DNA of 64,000 nucleotides, taken from NCBI GenBank assembly GCA_947095535.1, contig OX352772.1, positions 226,813,151 through 226,877,150 on the forward strand, given 5' to 3'. This DNA is from Poecilobothrus nobilitatus. Lineage: Eukaryota > Arthropoda > Insecta > Diptera > Dolichopodidae. The notes under the pieces are model-generated. The model ran no database searches, had not been told where the DNA came from, and was given only the letters and a program-made list of their open reading frames with translations. Numbering within the stretch: position 1 is the first letter of the stretch; each line of letters starts with the position of its first letter. Position numbers and translations under genes: made by a program. This document shows, in pieces, positions 1 through 10,266 of the stretch.

Positions 1-950
1 AAGCTCTGCAATGGATATTTAATGAAACTTTTTTTATTTGTGAATAGAAAATTTTCAAAAATTATTAAAAATGAAATATGAATTGAAATTATTGAAATTA
101 TTGAATAAATTGTTTTGTAATTTATAATCAATTATAATTAAATTTTTATATTCAATCTAATAATAAAAATATCATTCTACTATTTCAAGAAAAAAAATTT
201 AATACATATCTTGTCATTTCAGTTGTGTGGATATTCCAAAATTGAACTTTGGTTTTAAAACTGTGCCAAAATTAAGGCAAAATCAAAAATCTAAGCCCGT
301 CTTGTGCTTAAGGCAACTTCTGAGAATGTCTCTGCAAAAAATCAGGAAGATTGGTTAACAATTGTGAGTGCCCCAAGGTTCAAACCAGAAAAATACCCTA
401 AAAACGCTAAAATTTCAACTTCATTCAATATTTTTATCTACAAATTAAACTATTTAACCATAACCAAACCATAGCCATAAGTATCCTTGGTCGAAAGCCG
501 AAAACCCCATTCCGATATGTTCAAAAATATGAGTGCCCCAAGGTTCAAACCAAAAAAAAAGCTGCGTTTAACCTACTCTTAAGTTTGTTTACCAAAATTC
601 GTGAGATAAGAATATTAATTTGAATAAGAAATATACATATGTGTGCTTGAAATTTTCTACTAGAACAACAAAAATTATACATACTTAATTACTTAATTTA
701 CATACTTTAATTTATCTTAAGTCAGATTTTGATCTTGGTTAATTTCGAAATTGATTTTTAGTCTAATTTTGATTTTAATTACAATTTCAACTCTGATTTC
801 ATCTTAATTTTGCTTTTGATTTTAATTTTAAACTAGATTTCAATTTTAATTTTAATATTATTATTTATTATTTTAACTTTTCTTTTATAACTATTAATTT
901 TTTTCCATCAAAATTACCACTTTTAATGTTAATTTCTGTAACATACGCGG
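1..950. other. AT-rich sequence with one short direct repeat, no gene
   Basis: No convincing coding frame is present. A 22-bp direct repeat (GAGTGCCCCAAGGTTCAAAC and two more bases) lies at 366-387 and 531-552. Positions 700-900 are a pyrimidine-rich, low-complexity run of ATTTTGATTTTAATT-like words leading up to the non-LTR element. It may be the decayed 5' part of that element or unrelated intergenic DNA. Confidence 0.6.
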
Positions 951-957
951 GTTGCAA

Positions 958-1545
958 ATGAATTTTCATGCCGTCGATTGCCATCTTAGTTCAATTAAAC
1001 CAGCAGTCTTAGCCCTTTGTGAAACACAAGTCAGTAACCACAATGATAACTTTAATGTTACCGGCTACTCACTTATTTCATACTTCATACCCAAAAGAGG
1101 TATCGCCGTCTACATAAAAAATGACATCGCTTTCAACACACTTCCAAAATATAAATGTTCTAGCCCAACCTTTCATTACATTTGGGTCAAAATTCTCGTT
1201 GAAAAGCATGTCACACATTTTTGTTTCCTATACAGATCACCCAACTCAAATGAACAAGAAACTGCTATGGAAATTGAAAATCTATCTAACCAGATCAATG
1301 AAATTTTGGACGCATCTCCAGAAACTGAAATTGTTCTGGCGGGAGATTTCAACATTCATAACAGGGACTAGCTTCATTTTTTCTAGCAACATCTCCCCGG
1401 ACCGTTTTCTAGCAGGATCCCGGACCGTGCTGATCATGAAGGTCACCTCTTGGATCAATTTCTCACCACACACCCTGAAAAATATGTGGTTTCAGTTGGT
1501 TGCCTCCTGGGTAATTCCGACCATTGTTGGGTTAACCTTAGTTTC
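958..1545 (+). pseudogene. Endonuclease domain of the non-LTR element
   Basis: This is an exonuclease-endonuclease-phosphatase type domain, which nicks target DNA for target-primed reverse transcription. Visible motifs are LALCET with the catalytic Glu, VLAGDFNIHN with the Asp-Asn pair, and after a frameshift GNSDHC with the terminal Asp-His pair. The first frame stops at 1369-1371 and the homologous reading resumes in another frame, clearly by 1450. Because all catalytic motifs survive in separate frames, the decay looks fairly recent. The first ATG in the frame is at 958, but the true N-terminus of the polyprotein may lie further upstream and be lost. Confidence 0.8.
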
Positions 1546-2891
1546 CGGGTAAGCCCAATCTCCAACCAAAGGTCCCCTCCCAAAAAATTAGTTTGGCGTT
1601 ACAACCATGCTGACCGGGAGGGCCTTAACAATTTTTTTAGAGCCTTTGATTGGTCAATGTGCTTCCGCAACAGATATGTTAACTTTGCTGCAAATGCGAT
1701 TAGTGAAACTATTTTGCTTGGAATGAGGTTATTCATCCCTCATTTCATGAAATCTGTTAAGAGGAGTCCCAAATCTTGGTTTAATCGTATTTGCAAAGAA
1801 GCCATTTCTAAAACGGAGGAGGCTTTTAAACTGTACCAAAACAATAGGTCGGAGGCTCAGTGGGCCAGCTATATAGCGGTGAGAAACAGATGCAAGAGAG
1901 TTATCAATAAGCAAAAATTCTTGTTCAACCAAAAATTGAAACGTAAAATAATCCACATGCCTAAGAATAGCAAATCTTTTTGGTCATTTGCCAAAAGTCT
2001 AAAAGAAGACGTTAGAGAGTCTTCCTTTCCACCACTTATTGATAAAAATAACAGAACTGTATCAGATTCTAAAGAGAAGGCGAACTTATTTGGACAGCAG
2101 TTCTCCTTCAATTCGACACTGTCACAGTCAGCTCAGATGCCACCTTCTGTTCCAGGAGCTGGCTGCTCCTTCGGTAAAATTTACTTTAGGACGCGGGCAG
2201 TGATGAAAATCTTAAAGAATCTTGATACAAATAAGTCAGCCGGTCCAGATGGTATAACCACCATGGTGCTTAAAAATACCTACTCCACTATTTCAAAACC
2301 TTTGCGCAACCTTTTCTACCTCTCCTTCATTTCGGGTATTCATCTTACCCAATGGAAGGTTGCACATGTTTTTCCAATTCCCAAAAAATGTAATAAAAGC
2401 GATCCCTCCAACTACCGCCCTATTGCTATAACTTCGGTTCTCTCCAAGGTAATGGAGAAAATAGTGAACCAAAAGCTTCTGAAATACCTGGATCATAAAG
2501 GTTTGCTTCATGATGGTCAATACTGGTTCAGAGCCCGTCGTTCAACCGGTGATCTCATGACTTACTTTTGTGAGAAGCTAAACATCAACCTTCACCATTC
2601 TGGGGAGTCTGATGTTGTGCCTCTTGTTATTTCTAAGGCTTTTGATCGAGTTTGGCAAAATACAGAGCATTAGGTCTAGGTAGGGTCTTTCTAAAATGGA
2701 TTGGAGATTTTGTTTCGAATCGCACGATTCGTTTACTGGTCGATGAATATTCATCTGACATATTCAATATAAATGCTGGTGTCCCCCAGGGATCAGTTTT
2801 ATCCCCAACCCTCTTCTTAATATTTATCAATGACCTACTCTCATTAACCTCCAATCCGATCCATAGTTTCGCAGACGGCAGCTTCTTGTAG
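1546..2891 (+). pseudogene. Reverse transcriptase of the non-LTR element, catalytic site altered
   Basis: The linker and RT domain continue from the endonuclease. RT blocks are recognisable: SAGPDGI, SNYRPIAITSVLSKVMEKI, then a frame change near 2650-2670 that interrupts the AFDRVW block, then VPQGSVLSPTLF and the catalytic box. The box reads SFADGS where FADDS is expected, so one catalytic Asp is replaced by Gly, and a stop follows at once at 2889. Enzyme activity is therefore not expected. The GPDGI and PQGSVLSP blocks are strongly conserved in LINE RTs and make the family call safe; the exact clade within Jockey/CR1 is inference. Confidence 0.88.
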
Positions 2892-3268
2892 TTCCCTATG
2901 AATTTCATAGCCGCTGTAACATTAATCACCAGATTAATACAATAGCAAAAAATAACGATTTAGCAAAAATTCAAAAATGGGGTGAAGTCAATAGAGTTGA
3001 GTTCAACACCAAAAAAACACAATGCTGTCTGATCTCGCATAAAATAGCCACTACCGTTCATAACCTACTATTTCAGGGAGAAGTCTTGTAGCATTCAACG
3101 GATTTAAACATGCTGGGCGTCGGGTTAAACCAGAAATTGATTTGGTCAAATCATATTTTTGGTATAGCTAAGGATGCAGCTAAATGTTTGGGTTTTTTGT
3201 ATCGCTGCAAAACTTAGTTTTCCTCATCTGATCTTCTCAATATCTATAAAACATACATTAGGCCAAAA

Positions 3269-3838
3269 ATGGAGTATAATGCACACATTTGGGCTGCAGG
3301 GCGTCAAACAGCACTGGGTTATTTAGATAATGTGCAAAACAGAGCTATTCGTTTGATTAACGACCCCAGTGTAACTTCTATGCTCACTTCACTCAGCCAT
3401 CGTCGCACAGTTGGGTCACTGACCTTGTTTTATAGGTATCTCGCAGGTATTAACACTTGTTCCAAAGAAATTAAACAATTAATGCCTCCACTCAAAGTTG
3501 CCTCCAACGAGAAACAAGGAGGGCAACAGATGCTCATCCCTACCATGTTGAGTTATCAAGATGGCGAAATACAGCTTATGGAAATTCGTTTGTCATGCGC
3601 ACGTCCCGTTTGTGGAACTATATACCATCACATGTGTTCCTTAAGGTTGGTAATTTATATGTGTACGATTTACTTAAGTTTAAGAAGAGCATTAACATCT
3701 TTCTTCAAAATGCCCCTCCAAATTTTCCTACCTATCCCCCATAATCCAGATTTCCCAATACCAATTTCCCCAATTATCCTTCCCACATCCCTATCCCCAA
3801 AACCAAACTGTACATTCGTATTAAAGGTTCCATCCTAA
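3269..3838 (+). pseudogene. C-terminal region of the non-LTR polyprotein and 3' UTR reading
   Basis: Residues MEYNAHIWAAG followed by LDNVQNRAIRLIND match the usual region after the RT thumb in insect Jockey-type LINEs (a Y.A.IW motif followed by a VQNRAIRLI motif). The conserved part ends near 3532. The rest of the frame, proline- and isoleucine-rich to the stop at 3836, is probably open by chance across the 3' UTR. The segment 2892-3268 holds shorter out-of-frame remnants of the same polyprotein. Confidence 0.65.
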
Positions 3839-4164
3839 AGTTTGGTTTTAAAAGGGGGGTGGTTTTGGTTGGTTAAAGTCCAACACTACCTCAAGGAAGC
3901 ACGTGCAGTTCCTCTTGGTGACTTTCGAGTTTTCCACCAACCCTCGAGGATATAGTGCCTCTTACTCACTATCTGGCACTGCCCATTCAAATAAACAAGG
4001 TAACTAGTAACTATTGGTGAGAAATTGTTAATATGATTATATTATTTTTTTTTTAAAGTGTGTTACGAATTTAGAATTGTGTGTATGAATTGTGAAAACA
4101 TTGTTTTGCAAACACAAAAAGAGAAAGAATGTGAAAGGATATATACCGAAACAACAACGTGACG

Positions 4165-4795
4165 TGCAGGTGGTACTTATGAAGTTGAGCTACCATTTAG
4201 AACAACGACACATAGTGACTTTTTAGGTCCATCTAGAAACATAGCTCTACAAAGGCTATACCAATTAGAAAAGCCTTGTAGCGCTATTAAAAATAATGTA
4301 GAATTGCAAACAGAATATATTAAATGTATCAATGAGTACAATACATTTGGTCACATGAGTCTAGTTGATCCAGAAGAGCTCTTTCAAAACAGTGGGCCAA
4401 ACATCTTGTCGTATAAAACCAGCTACCTGTCTCATCACGGGGTTATTAAAGAGACGAGTACCACAACAAAACTTCGAGTAGTATTCAATGCTTCTAGAGC
4501 CGCAAAAAGTGGCAAGTCCTTAAATAACGTTGTAATGTAATGTTGTTAAAAAGACAAACGATTCAAAATGAGTTGTTGATGATATTAATCAGATGGCGAA
4601 AGCATCGAATTGCTTTCACGGCCGACATCGAAAAGATGTATCGTCAAATATGGATAAAAAATATGCACACGGAGTATCAGAGAATTGTGTGTATGAATAC
4701 AATAGGAAAAAAACGAATTTGATAGTTTTATAAGTGCGGTATTGAATTGTATGTAATTTTGAATGTTTGATTATATGGATGATTTAGTTTGATTT
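4165..4795 (+). pseudogene. Plus-strand fragment of BEL/Pao reverse transcriptase
   Basis: The fragment reads through the N-terminal part of a Pao-type reverse transcriptase: VELPFR, YLSHHGVIKE, TKLRVVFNAS (a BEL/Pao signature), then after a one-base frame change IAFTADIEKMYRQI. At 4770-4790 the plus strand also spells DYMDDLV, a YxDD catalytic box, but the stretch between 4725 and 4769 is too short to hold the missing RT part, so an internal deletion is inferred. The fragment then runs head-on into the 3' end of the minus-strand BEL element. The region 7320-7792 of that element contains a close copy, so the two derive from the same family. Confidence 0.75.
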
Positions 4796-5826
4796 TGATT
4801 TAGAATCGGTTTGATTTTGCGAATTATGATCAGTTTGGTCAAGCAGTTGGTTTCCGATTGGAAGGACACATAAATTAGAAATGGGTCGTTTGAAAATTGT
4901 GTACTCGTACTAATCCATCAGAGCCAGCATAAATATCTATAACTCTAGCGAGAAGGCATTTACTCGGTGGAAGATTTTCGTCCTTTACTATGACCACATC
5001 ATTTATCTTTAAATTTTCGCATGTTCGGTCCAATTTAGGACGTTGTTGTAAACGGTTCAAATATTCGGTATTCCATCGTCGCCAAAGACTCTGCAGGATA
5101 TGTTATAGATGTTGCCAACAATCCAGTTTATTCACATTCAGGTTCAAAACACATTGTTGGGGTGTAGATAACAAGCTATCACCAATTAAAAAATGAGTTA
5201 GCGGTAATAAAACTTGAGAATCACTTGTCATTTCACAAAGTGGCCTTAAATTTAAGCATGCTTCGATTTGTGTTAATACCGTGGCGAACTCCTCGTATGT
5301 TAGTATGATATTATTTAACACTCTTTTTAAGTGATGATGTTTAAATGTTTAAGGTGAACGAACTCCAGCTTCCCATAGACCACCGAAGTGTGGTGAACCA
5401 GGGGGATTGAAGTGAAAATTAACTCCCACATTTATATATTTTTTAATATTTTATGCGCACCTACAAAATTAGTACCGCAATCGCAATATAGATCGGTACA
5501 GAATCCACGACGAACACAAAATCTACTAATTTACTAATTCCAGGTGAATAGCTTTGACCGACATACAAATTAAAAGGGCTACAAATGACTTATACAGTTT
5601 GGCAACTCTTCCGTTGTGGGTTTTCAACTCGAATGGGCCACAATAATCTGAACCAGAATGTAGGAATGGTCTGGCCATCTGTACTCGCCTTTTTGGTAAC
5701 TCGTCCATTAGTTGAGTTCGTATTTCAGCCCTTTGTTTAAAGCACGGAATGCATTTATATATTTGAAAACGGATCGTATTCCGAGCATTAATAGTCCAAA
5801 ATTGTTTTCTTAATATGGACATCATC
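4787..5826 (-). pseudogene. BEL/Pao integrase, fragmented
   Basis: 5825-5526 reads RFQIYKCIPCFKQR, then LHSGSDYCGPFELK (the first catalytic Asp) and VKAIHLELV. 5321-5103 reads ACLNLRPL, from the end of the catalytic core. 5060-4875 reads LKINDVVIVKDENLPPSKC, the C-terminal beta region of Pao integrases, and the frame closes near 4787 after an LCVLP motif. Stops near 5525 and 5340 remove the middle. The enzyme would insert the cDNA, but this copy cannot be functional. Confidence 0.8.
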
Positions 5827-5869
5827 AGTTGTGGTCTACCATGTAGACACTCTTTATGAACCTTTTTAA

Positions 5870-6922
5870 TTAATAATTTTGTGAAGATATCTTTGTCGCA
5901 TAAAATGATTGATGTTTTTCTGAATACGGAAGTATTGAAAACTTGAGATGACCCCCCACTCGTAAGATACCTTCTTTATCTAAAATCGGATTTAATTTTA
6001 TTAAAGTAGCCTTTTTTAAATTATCATTTCGTTTACAGATAGCTATCCCTCTTGCAAATGTTCTTTGTTGGGCCCGCTTTATTAAATGTTTGAACGTCTG
6101 TTTAATCTCATTTGATTTTAAATAGTTGGTTTCTCTCCTATCTTTCTCCTTGAGTTTACAATTTGCGATGAATCGGTGACAGTATGTCAGCACGCGAATT
6201 AATCTTGTATATGACAAAAATTGGTTCTCGATTATATCGTTATTCAATGTTGGTAATGCAAGGTTGACCTGCAGCTTTCTTTGTTCATGGGTTTCCCTCT
6301 TATTTGGCCAAAGTGTGTATGATTTCATTAGCCAGTCTGGACCATGCCACCATAAGGGATGGTTTTCAAGTTCAGATGGACATAAACTTCTTGACGCGAC
6401 GTCTGCGGGATTTTGTTTTGTCGGCACATGATTCCAAATATTTTGACCGACCAGCTCGTGAATGTGTGAAACCCTGTTGGCGTCGAACGTTGTCCATTTT
6501 GTTGGATGATTTTCAAGCCATACGATTACAATTTCGGAATCTATCCATCCATATAATTTTATTGGGTGTGATATTCGTAGAGCCTGTAGAGTATACTTTA
6601 AGAGTTTGGCTTCTAATACGGCAGCGCATAATTCAAGTCGTGGCAACGATATGGTCTTTATTGGTGCAACCTTTGTCTTGGAAATGATAGTCAATGTTGA
6701 TCTTGTGCCATTAGATTCTGTCGTACTCATATACACGACAGCTGCGTAACTCTTTGTAAAAGCGTCTGAAAAGACAAATAACTCAATAGCTGCATCTTTT
6801 TCGGAATATCCGATCCATCTTTTAATTAAAATTCTCTTAATTTTCTCTAAATTTTGAAAGTATTTAATCCATCTTCCTAAATCAGCTGTTACTTCATCAT
6901 GCCATTGTAACACTGCATGCAT
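5870..6922 (-). pseudogene. BEL/Pao RNase H region and N-terminal integrase
   Basis: A 350-codon open frame on the minus strand. It contains LFVFSDAFTKSYAAVVY (the first RNase H Asp), LPRLELCAAVLEAKL (the Glu motif), LYGWIDSEIVIVWLENHP (the Asp motif) and VPTKQNPADVASR (the His/Asp motif), all typical of Pao-family RNase H. The last part (ILRVGGHLKFS) begins the integrase N-terminal zinc-binding region. This is the best preserved part of the element. RNase H removes the RNA strand during reverse transcription. Confidence 0.85.
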
Positions 6923-6951
6923 GATAATGCCATAACCATTGCATGATAATT

Positions 6952-7792
6952 TTAGCCGATATGATAAATGGCGCTAACAATCCCATAGGACAATAACTTT
7001 GCGATTTGTAATAATATGCTTCTTTTAGTCCAGGTCATAGGAGCTTCTTCAAGGTTGATGGAATATCCACAAGAATCGTTCTTTGTATTCCAATGTATAC
7101 CCAAAGTTCGAGTAGTCTCTGCATCATTATTTTGATCTGGAAGTAATTTTTCGCAATCTTCTAGTGGCAATGATTGCAATAATTTGCTACTATTAGACAT
7201 CCATTTTCGTAGTGAAAATCCTGCGGTCTTGTGGCGCTTATGATCTGTTGTTGAGCCTGTAATGCTGTTTCAACGCAATCTGCTCCCAACCCGTAAAAGT
7301 TTGTTTATGATTCTGCATCCTAAGGAAAAATTATCCATTTCATCATGAGCCAGTTTTTAGAGTTTTCAATGTTAAGTGTGGTGCACTTTTTGTGCCAAAC
7401 GTGACTGTTAGTAATTTGTAATCTCGAATTGGAAGGCATGGATCTTCCTTCTACACTATTCTCTGATACTCCGTGCGCACATTTTTTATCCATATTTGAC
7501 GATACATCTTTTCGACGTCGGCCGTGAAAGCAATTCGATGTTTTCGCCATCTGATCAATATCGACAATAACTCATTTTGAATCGTTAGTCCTTTTATGTC
7601 ATTAACATGTCATTTAAGGACTTGCCACCTTTTGCCACCTTTATACGACAAGATGTTTGGCCCACTGTTTTGAAAGAGCTCTTCTGGATCAACTAGGTTC
7701 ATGTGACCAAATGTTTTGTACTCATTGATACATTTAATATATTCTATTTCCAATTCTACATTATTTTTAAAACGCTTTTCAAATTTAACCAA
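6952..7792 (-). pseudogene. BEL/Pao reverse transcriptase, minus-strand copy
   Basis: Minus-strand frames 7792-7610, 7550-7320 and 7200-6952 together cover parts of the RT: INEYKTFGHMNLVDPEELF, then in a shifted frame the equivalent of ADIEKMYRQI, and lastly SLRKWMSNSSKLLQSL with TRTLGIHWN, which is the Pao thumb/connection. The region expected to hold the YxDD box lies at a junction near 7300 and is missing, so this copy is catalytically dead. It overlaps in content with the plus-strand fragment at 4165-4795. Confidence 0.75.
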
Positions 7793-8022
7793 ATATGGTT
7801 TGCTGTACGTTCGGCATACGAGGTCCCCCCCTCATTAAACCTTCTAGCAAAATTTGACTGAACAAGTCAGCACCCAGAAGTACATCGATCTGACCGGGTT
7901 CGTAAAACTTCGGATCAGCTAGTTCTAAACCTTCTATGTGTTTCTAATATCTATTTTGTATATCAGTTTGAGATAACAAATCTGTAAGTTTCGATAGTAC
8001 CAAACATTACACATTGATGTCA

Positions 8023-8815
8023 TTACACAAACATTACATCTTGATGAAGAGATTTCAAAGTAAATCTAACACGTGACTTGACAGAGTGTATTCTTTCTCG
8101 ACCATTACTATGGATTGCAGCGTTGATTGCTTCCTTTGTTAATCTATGCCTTTGAACCACCTTTTCTGTTATGAATGAAGCCTGTGATCCTTGATCTATC
8201 AGGGCTCTCACTACACCTTCTTCCCCGGTTGGACTTAGAATTCTTAATAATGCTGTTTCAAGTAGAATTTGATGAGTTCGATATTTATACCCAAATGAAT
8301 TATTGTCATTTGTACGATTGTGATGAACTGTCGGTATAAATACTGGACTATCAACATTTAATATGTGGTTTGTCGATATAAATGTGTCATTTTGACGTGA
8401 TGTGGAAGCACTGAAGGCTGCTCTGCTGCCACCATTGGAGTGCTTGTCCACTATAACATCATTCATTTTGAAGTGGATAAGAGTATGATGACGCTTGTTG
8501 CAATGAACACATGTATGCTGACTTGAACAGTTTTTTAGCATGTGCCCAGTTCCCAGACATTTTAAACATAGTCGTTTTTCTCGTACAATTTCTGACCGTT
8601 TGGATGGAGTTAATGCTTAAAATTTTTGACATCTTCTCATAATATGGTGGCCATTGCACAACGAACACATCGAATTTGTTTGCAAATGGAAATTGTTGAT
8701 TGTTGGTTTAACTTTGGTATTACTGTTTGTATTTTTGAATTCTGCTTTTATTGGTCCTCTTGAATTTACAGCTCCTAACTCCCTAAATCTGGCTTCTAAA
8801 AATTCCTTTAACGTC
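8023..8815 (-). pseudogene. BEL/Pao gag C-terminus with zinc knuckles and aspartic protease
   Basis: After the insert the minus strand resumes with TLKEFLEARFRELGAVNSRG, typical of Pao gag, then cysteine-histidine knuckles (CSLCNGHH and later C's, CLGTGHMLKNC, CVHCNKRHH). Around 8200 follows ALIDQGSQASFITEKV, the protease active-site region. BEL proteases usually carry D-S-G or D-T-G there; this copy has D-Q-G, which should abolish or impair activity. Frameshifts separate the knuckles from one another. The protease would cleave the gag-pol polyprotein. Confidence 0.75.
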
Positions 8816-8920
8816 TTACGTCCTTTGTTTAAAGCACGGAATGCATTTATATATTTGAAAACGGATCGTATTCCGAGCATTAATAGTCCAAAATTGTTTT
8901 CTTAATATGGACATCATCAG
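8816..8920 (-). repeat. Copy of the BEL integrase segment 5726-5826 inserted in gag
   Basis: The stretch from CCTTTGTTTAAAGCACGGAA to CTTAATATGGACATCATCA occurs at about 8819-8920 and again at 5726-5826, in the same orientation and nearly identical. In the integrase it belongs to the zinc-binding HHCC region (CIPCFKQR). In gag it sits exactly between the WEHGK and TLKEFLE blocks that are normally contiguous. Template switching during reverse transcription would explain it. Confidence 0.8.
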
Positions 8921-8929
8921 AGTAATTTT

Positions 8930-9767
8930 AGTTTTGCTTATTTCCCATGTTCCCATAACTGATGAGTTGCTTGCGGCAATTTTTGGGTGACGACAAACGT
9001 GACTATTGGATCCCATGTTTCTGTGTTTATATCTAAATTATTTAAAGCTTGTAAGCATTCAAATGTTGTATCCAACAACCCCTTAGTGCCTTCTGTACTC
9101 TCATTGATGGTTGTGTTGTGGTTTAAAGCCACTTTAATTGAACCCTCTTATTATCATATCTCTCCATCAACAATTCCTATGCAGCTGTATAATTCCTTTC
9201 GGTAACATGAAAATGACGAAGTGATTGCTCAGGTTCACCGATTAGCTGTACTTTCAGGTATTGGAGTTTTTGTACAGCCAATAGAGATTCATTATTATGT
9301 ATCATTGTTGTAATAGATCATGGAAAGTTGGCCATTTAGTGTAGTCCCCGTTAAATTTTTCAAAGGAAATTTTTGGAATTTTTTGAAAAAAAATTTTTCT
9401 CCTTCGATATGTTTGCTATGGTTATTGGAGTTTCCACAGAGGTCGTATCTCTCTTCACCTCCTATTTCTCCAACATGGCATGATAATTGATGTCAAAAAA
9501 ACTCTGTGTCCCCGCATGCACGTCATTCTCATATATTCATGGTTAGATTGATGTTCGCTAGATGTTCGCTCACACTGAAGAATAGAATGGATCTTTGACA
9601 CTCTTCGAAAACGTCCCACATAGTTTGGAAATCCTTTACTTTTTCGTAGTATGGTCTCGTTTTCCTCACTGAGCCATCTTTCTTATAGTTGGTTATGATT
9701 TTTCCATCATCATTTTTTGGGCCTTTTGTTTGACGATCATTTCCTCTATTGTTTTTGCGTCGGCCAT
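8930..9767 (-). pseudogene. BEL/Pao gag N-terminal part (DUF1759-like)
   Basis: The minus strand begins with an ATG at 9767 (MADAKTIEEM) and is soon stopped. Further along, 9132-8993 reads TFECLQALNNLDI and then WDPIVTFVVTQKL, followed by WEHGK. This matches the DUF1759-type capsid region of Pao gag (ECL.AL..L, WD.ILV, a KL motif, a WE motif). The intervening part is broken by stops. The reading is interrupted at about 8920 by the integrase-derived insert. Gag forms the retrotransposon particle and packages the RNA. Confidence 0.65.
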
Positions 9768-10266
9768 TTTTTATAATGTATTTGAATATAATAGTGAATA
9801 TAATAGAATATAATAACGTAAATATAATAGATTTTAACTTAATAATGTATTTGTATATTCTGTTTTTTTTTTAATAATTTTATTGGTAATTTGATATAAT
9901 ATCTTTTAGCTTAATAATTTAATATATTCAAGATGAAAATTTCTAATATTTAATACCACAAAAAATATTTATTTTTTTCTTTTAGAACTGAGAATTCAAC
10001 AACACACTTACCAACCTGACCTGATTCTGCCCTTTGCTGTTCGCGAGACCGTATATTAAATTATATTATGTTTAAAATCTAGTTTGTATATTATTACTTA
10101 TTAATAATTATTATTATACAGTATTATTATGTAAGTAAGTTCACAAATAGTTTTAATCAAAAGTAATTTTTTTATTAATCACACACTCTCCTTTTTTTTT
10201 TTTTGATTAAACATTTTTTCCAATTTTAAACAAAATTTTGATTTACATTCAAATAAAGGTTAATTA
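9768..10266. other. AT-rich flank of the BEL element, no gene
   Basis: Very AT-rich, with repeated AATATAATA words at 9775-9900. On the minus strand this is the leader upstream of the BEL gag start and could include the primer-binding site and LTR. I could not define LTR borders, because no matching direct repeat was found at the other end. Confidence 0.4.

Larger units (their letters stand above)
952..3960 (+). mobile_element. Degenerate Jockey/CR1-type non-LTR retrotransposon
   Basis: Pieces of one apurinic endonuclease plus reverse transcriptase polyprotein follow in the right order on the plus strand: endonuclease (958-1545), linker and RT fingers (1546-2673), RT palm (2652-2891) and the C-terminal region (3269-3532). 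The order EN then RT, with no RNase H or integrase, is that of Jockey/CR1-group LINEs. No upstream ORF1 is recognisable. Frameshifts near 1371 and 2650, a stop after 2888 and others between 2890 and 3269 show that it is dead. The sequence after 3840 looks like 3' UTR. No poly(A) tail or target duplication was identified. Confidence 0.85.
4787..9767 (-). mobile_element. Degenerate BEL/Pao LTR retrotransposon
   Basis: Read on the minus strand from 9767 to 4787 the order is gag (DUF1759-like region, zinc knuckles), aspartic protease, RT, RNase H region and integrase, which is the BEL/Pao order. Several frameshifts and stops split the reading. The RT segment with the YxDD box is missing in this copy. 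A 105-bp piece of its own integrase is inserted in gag at about 8816-8920. I could not identify a pair of LTRs: the sequence beyond 9767 is AT-rich, and the other end abuts the plus-strand fragment. Confidence 0.82.

Noticed and set aside
6304..6687. Plus-strand frame of 127 codons opposite the BEL RNase H region
   Set aside because: Antisense shadow of a well supported minus-strand domain.
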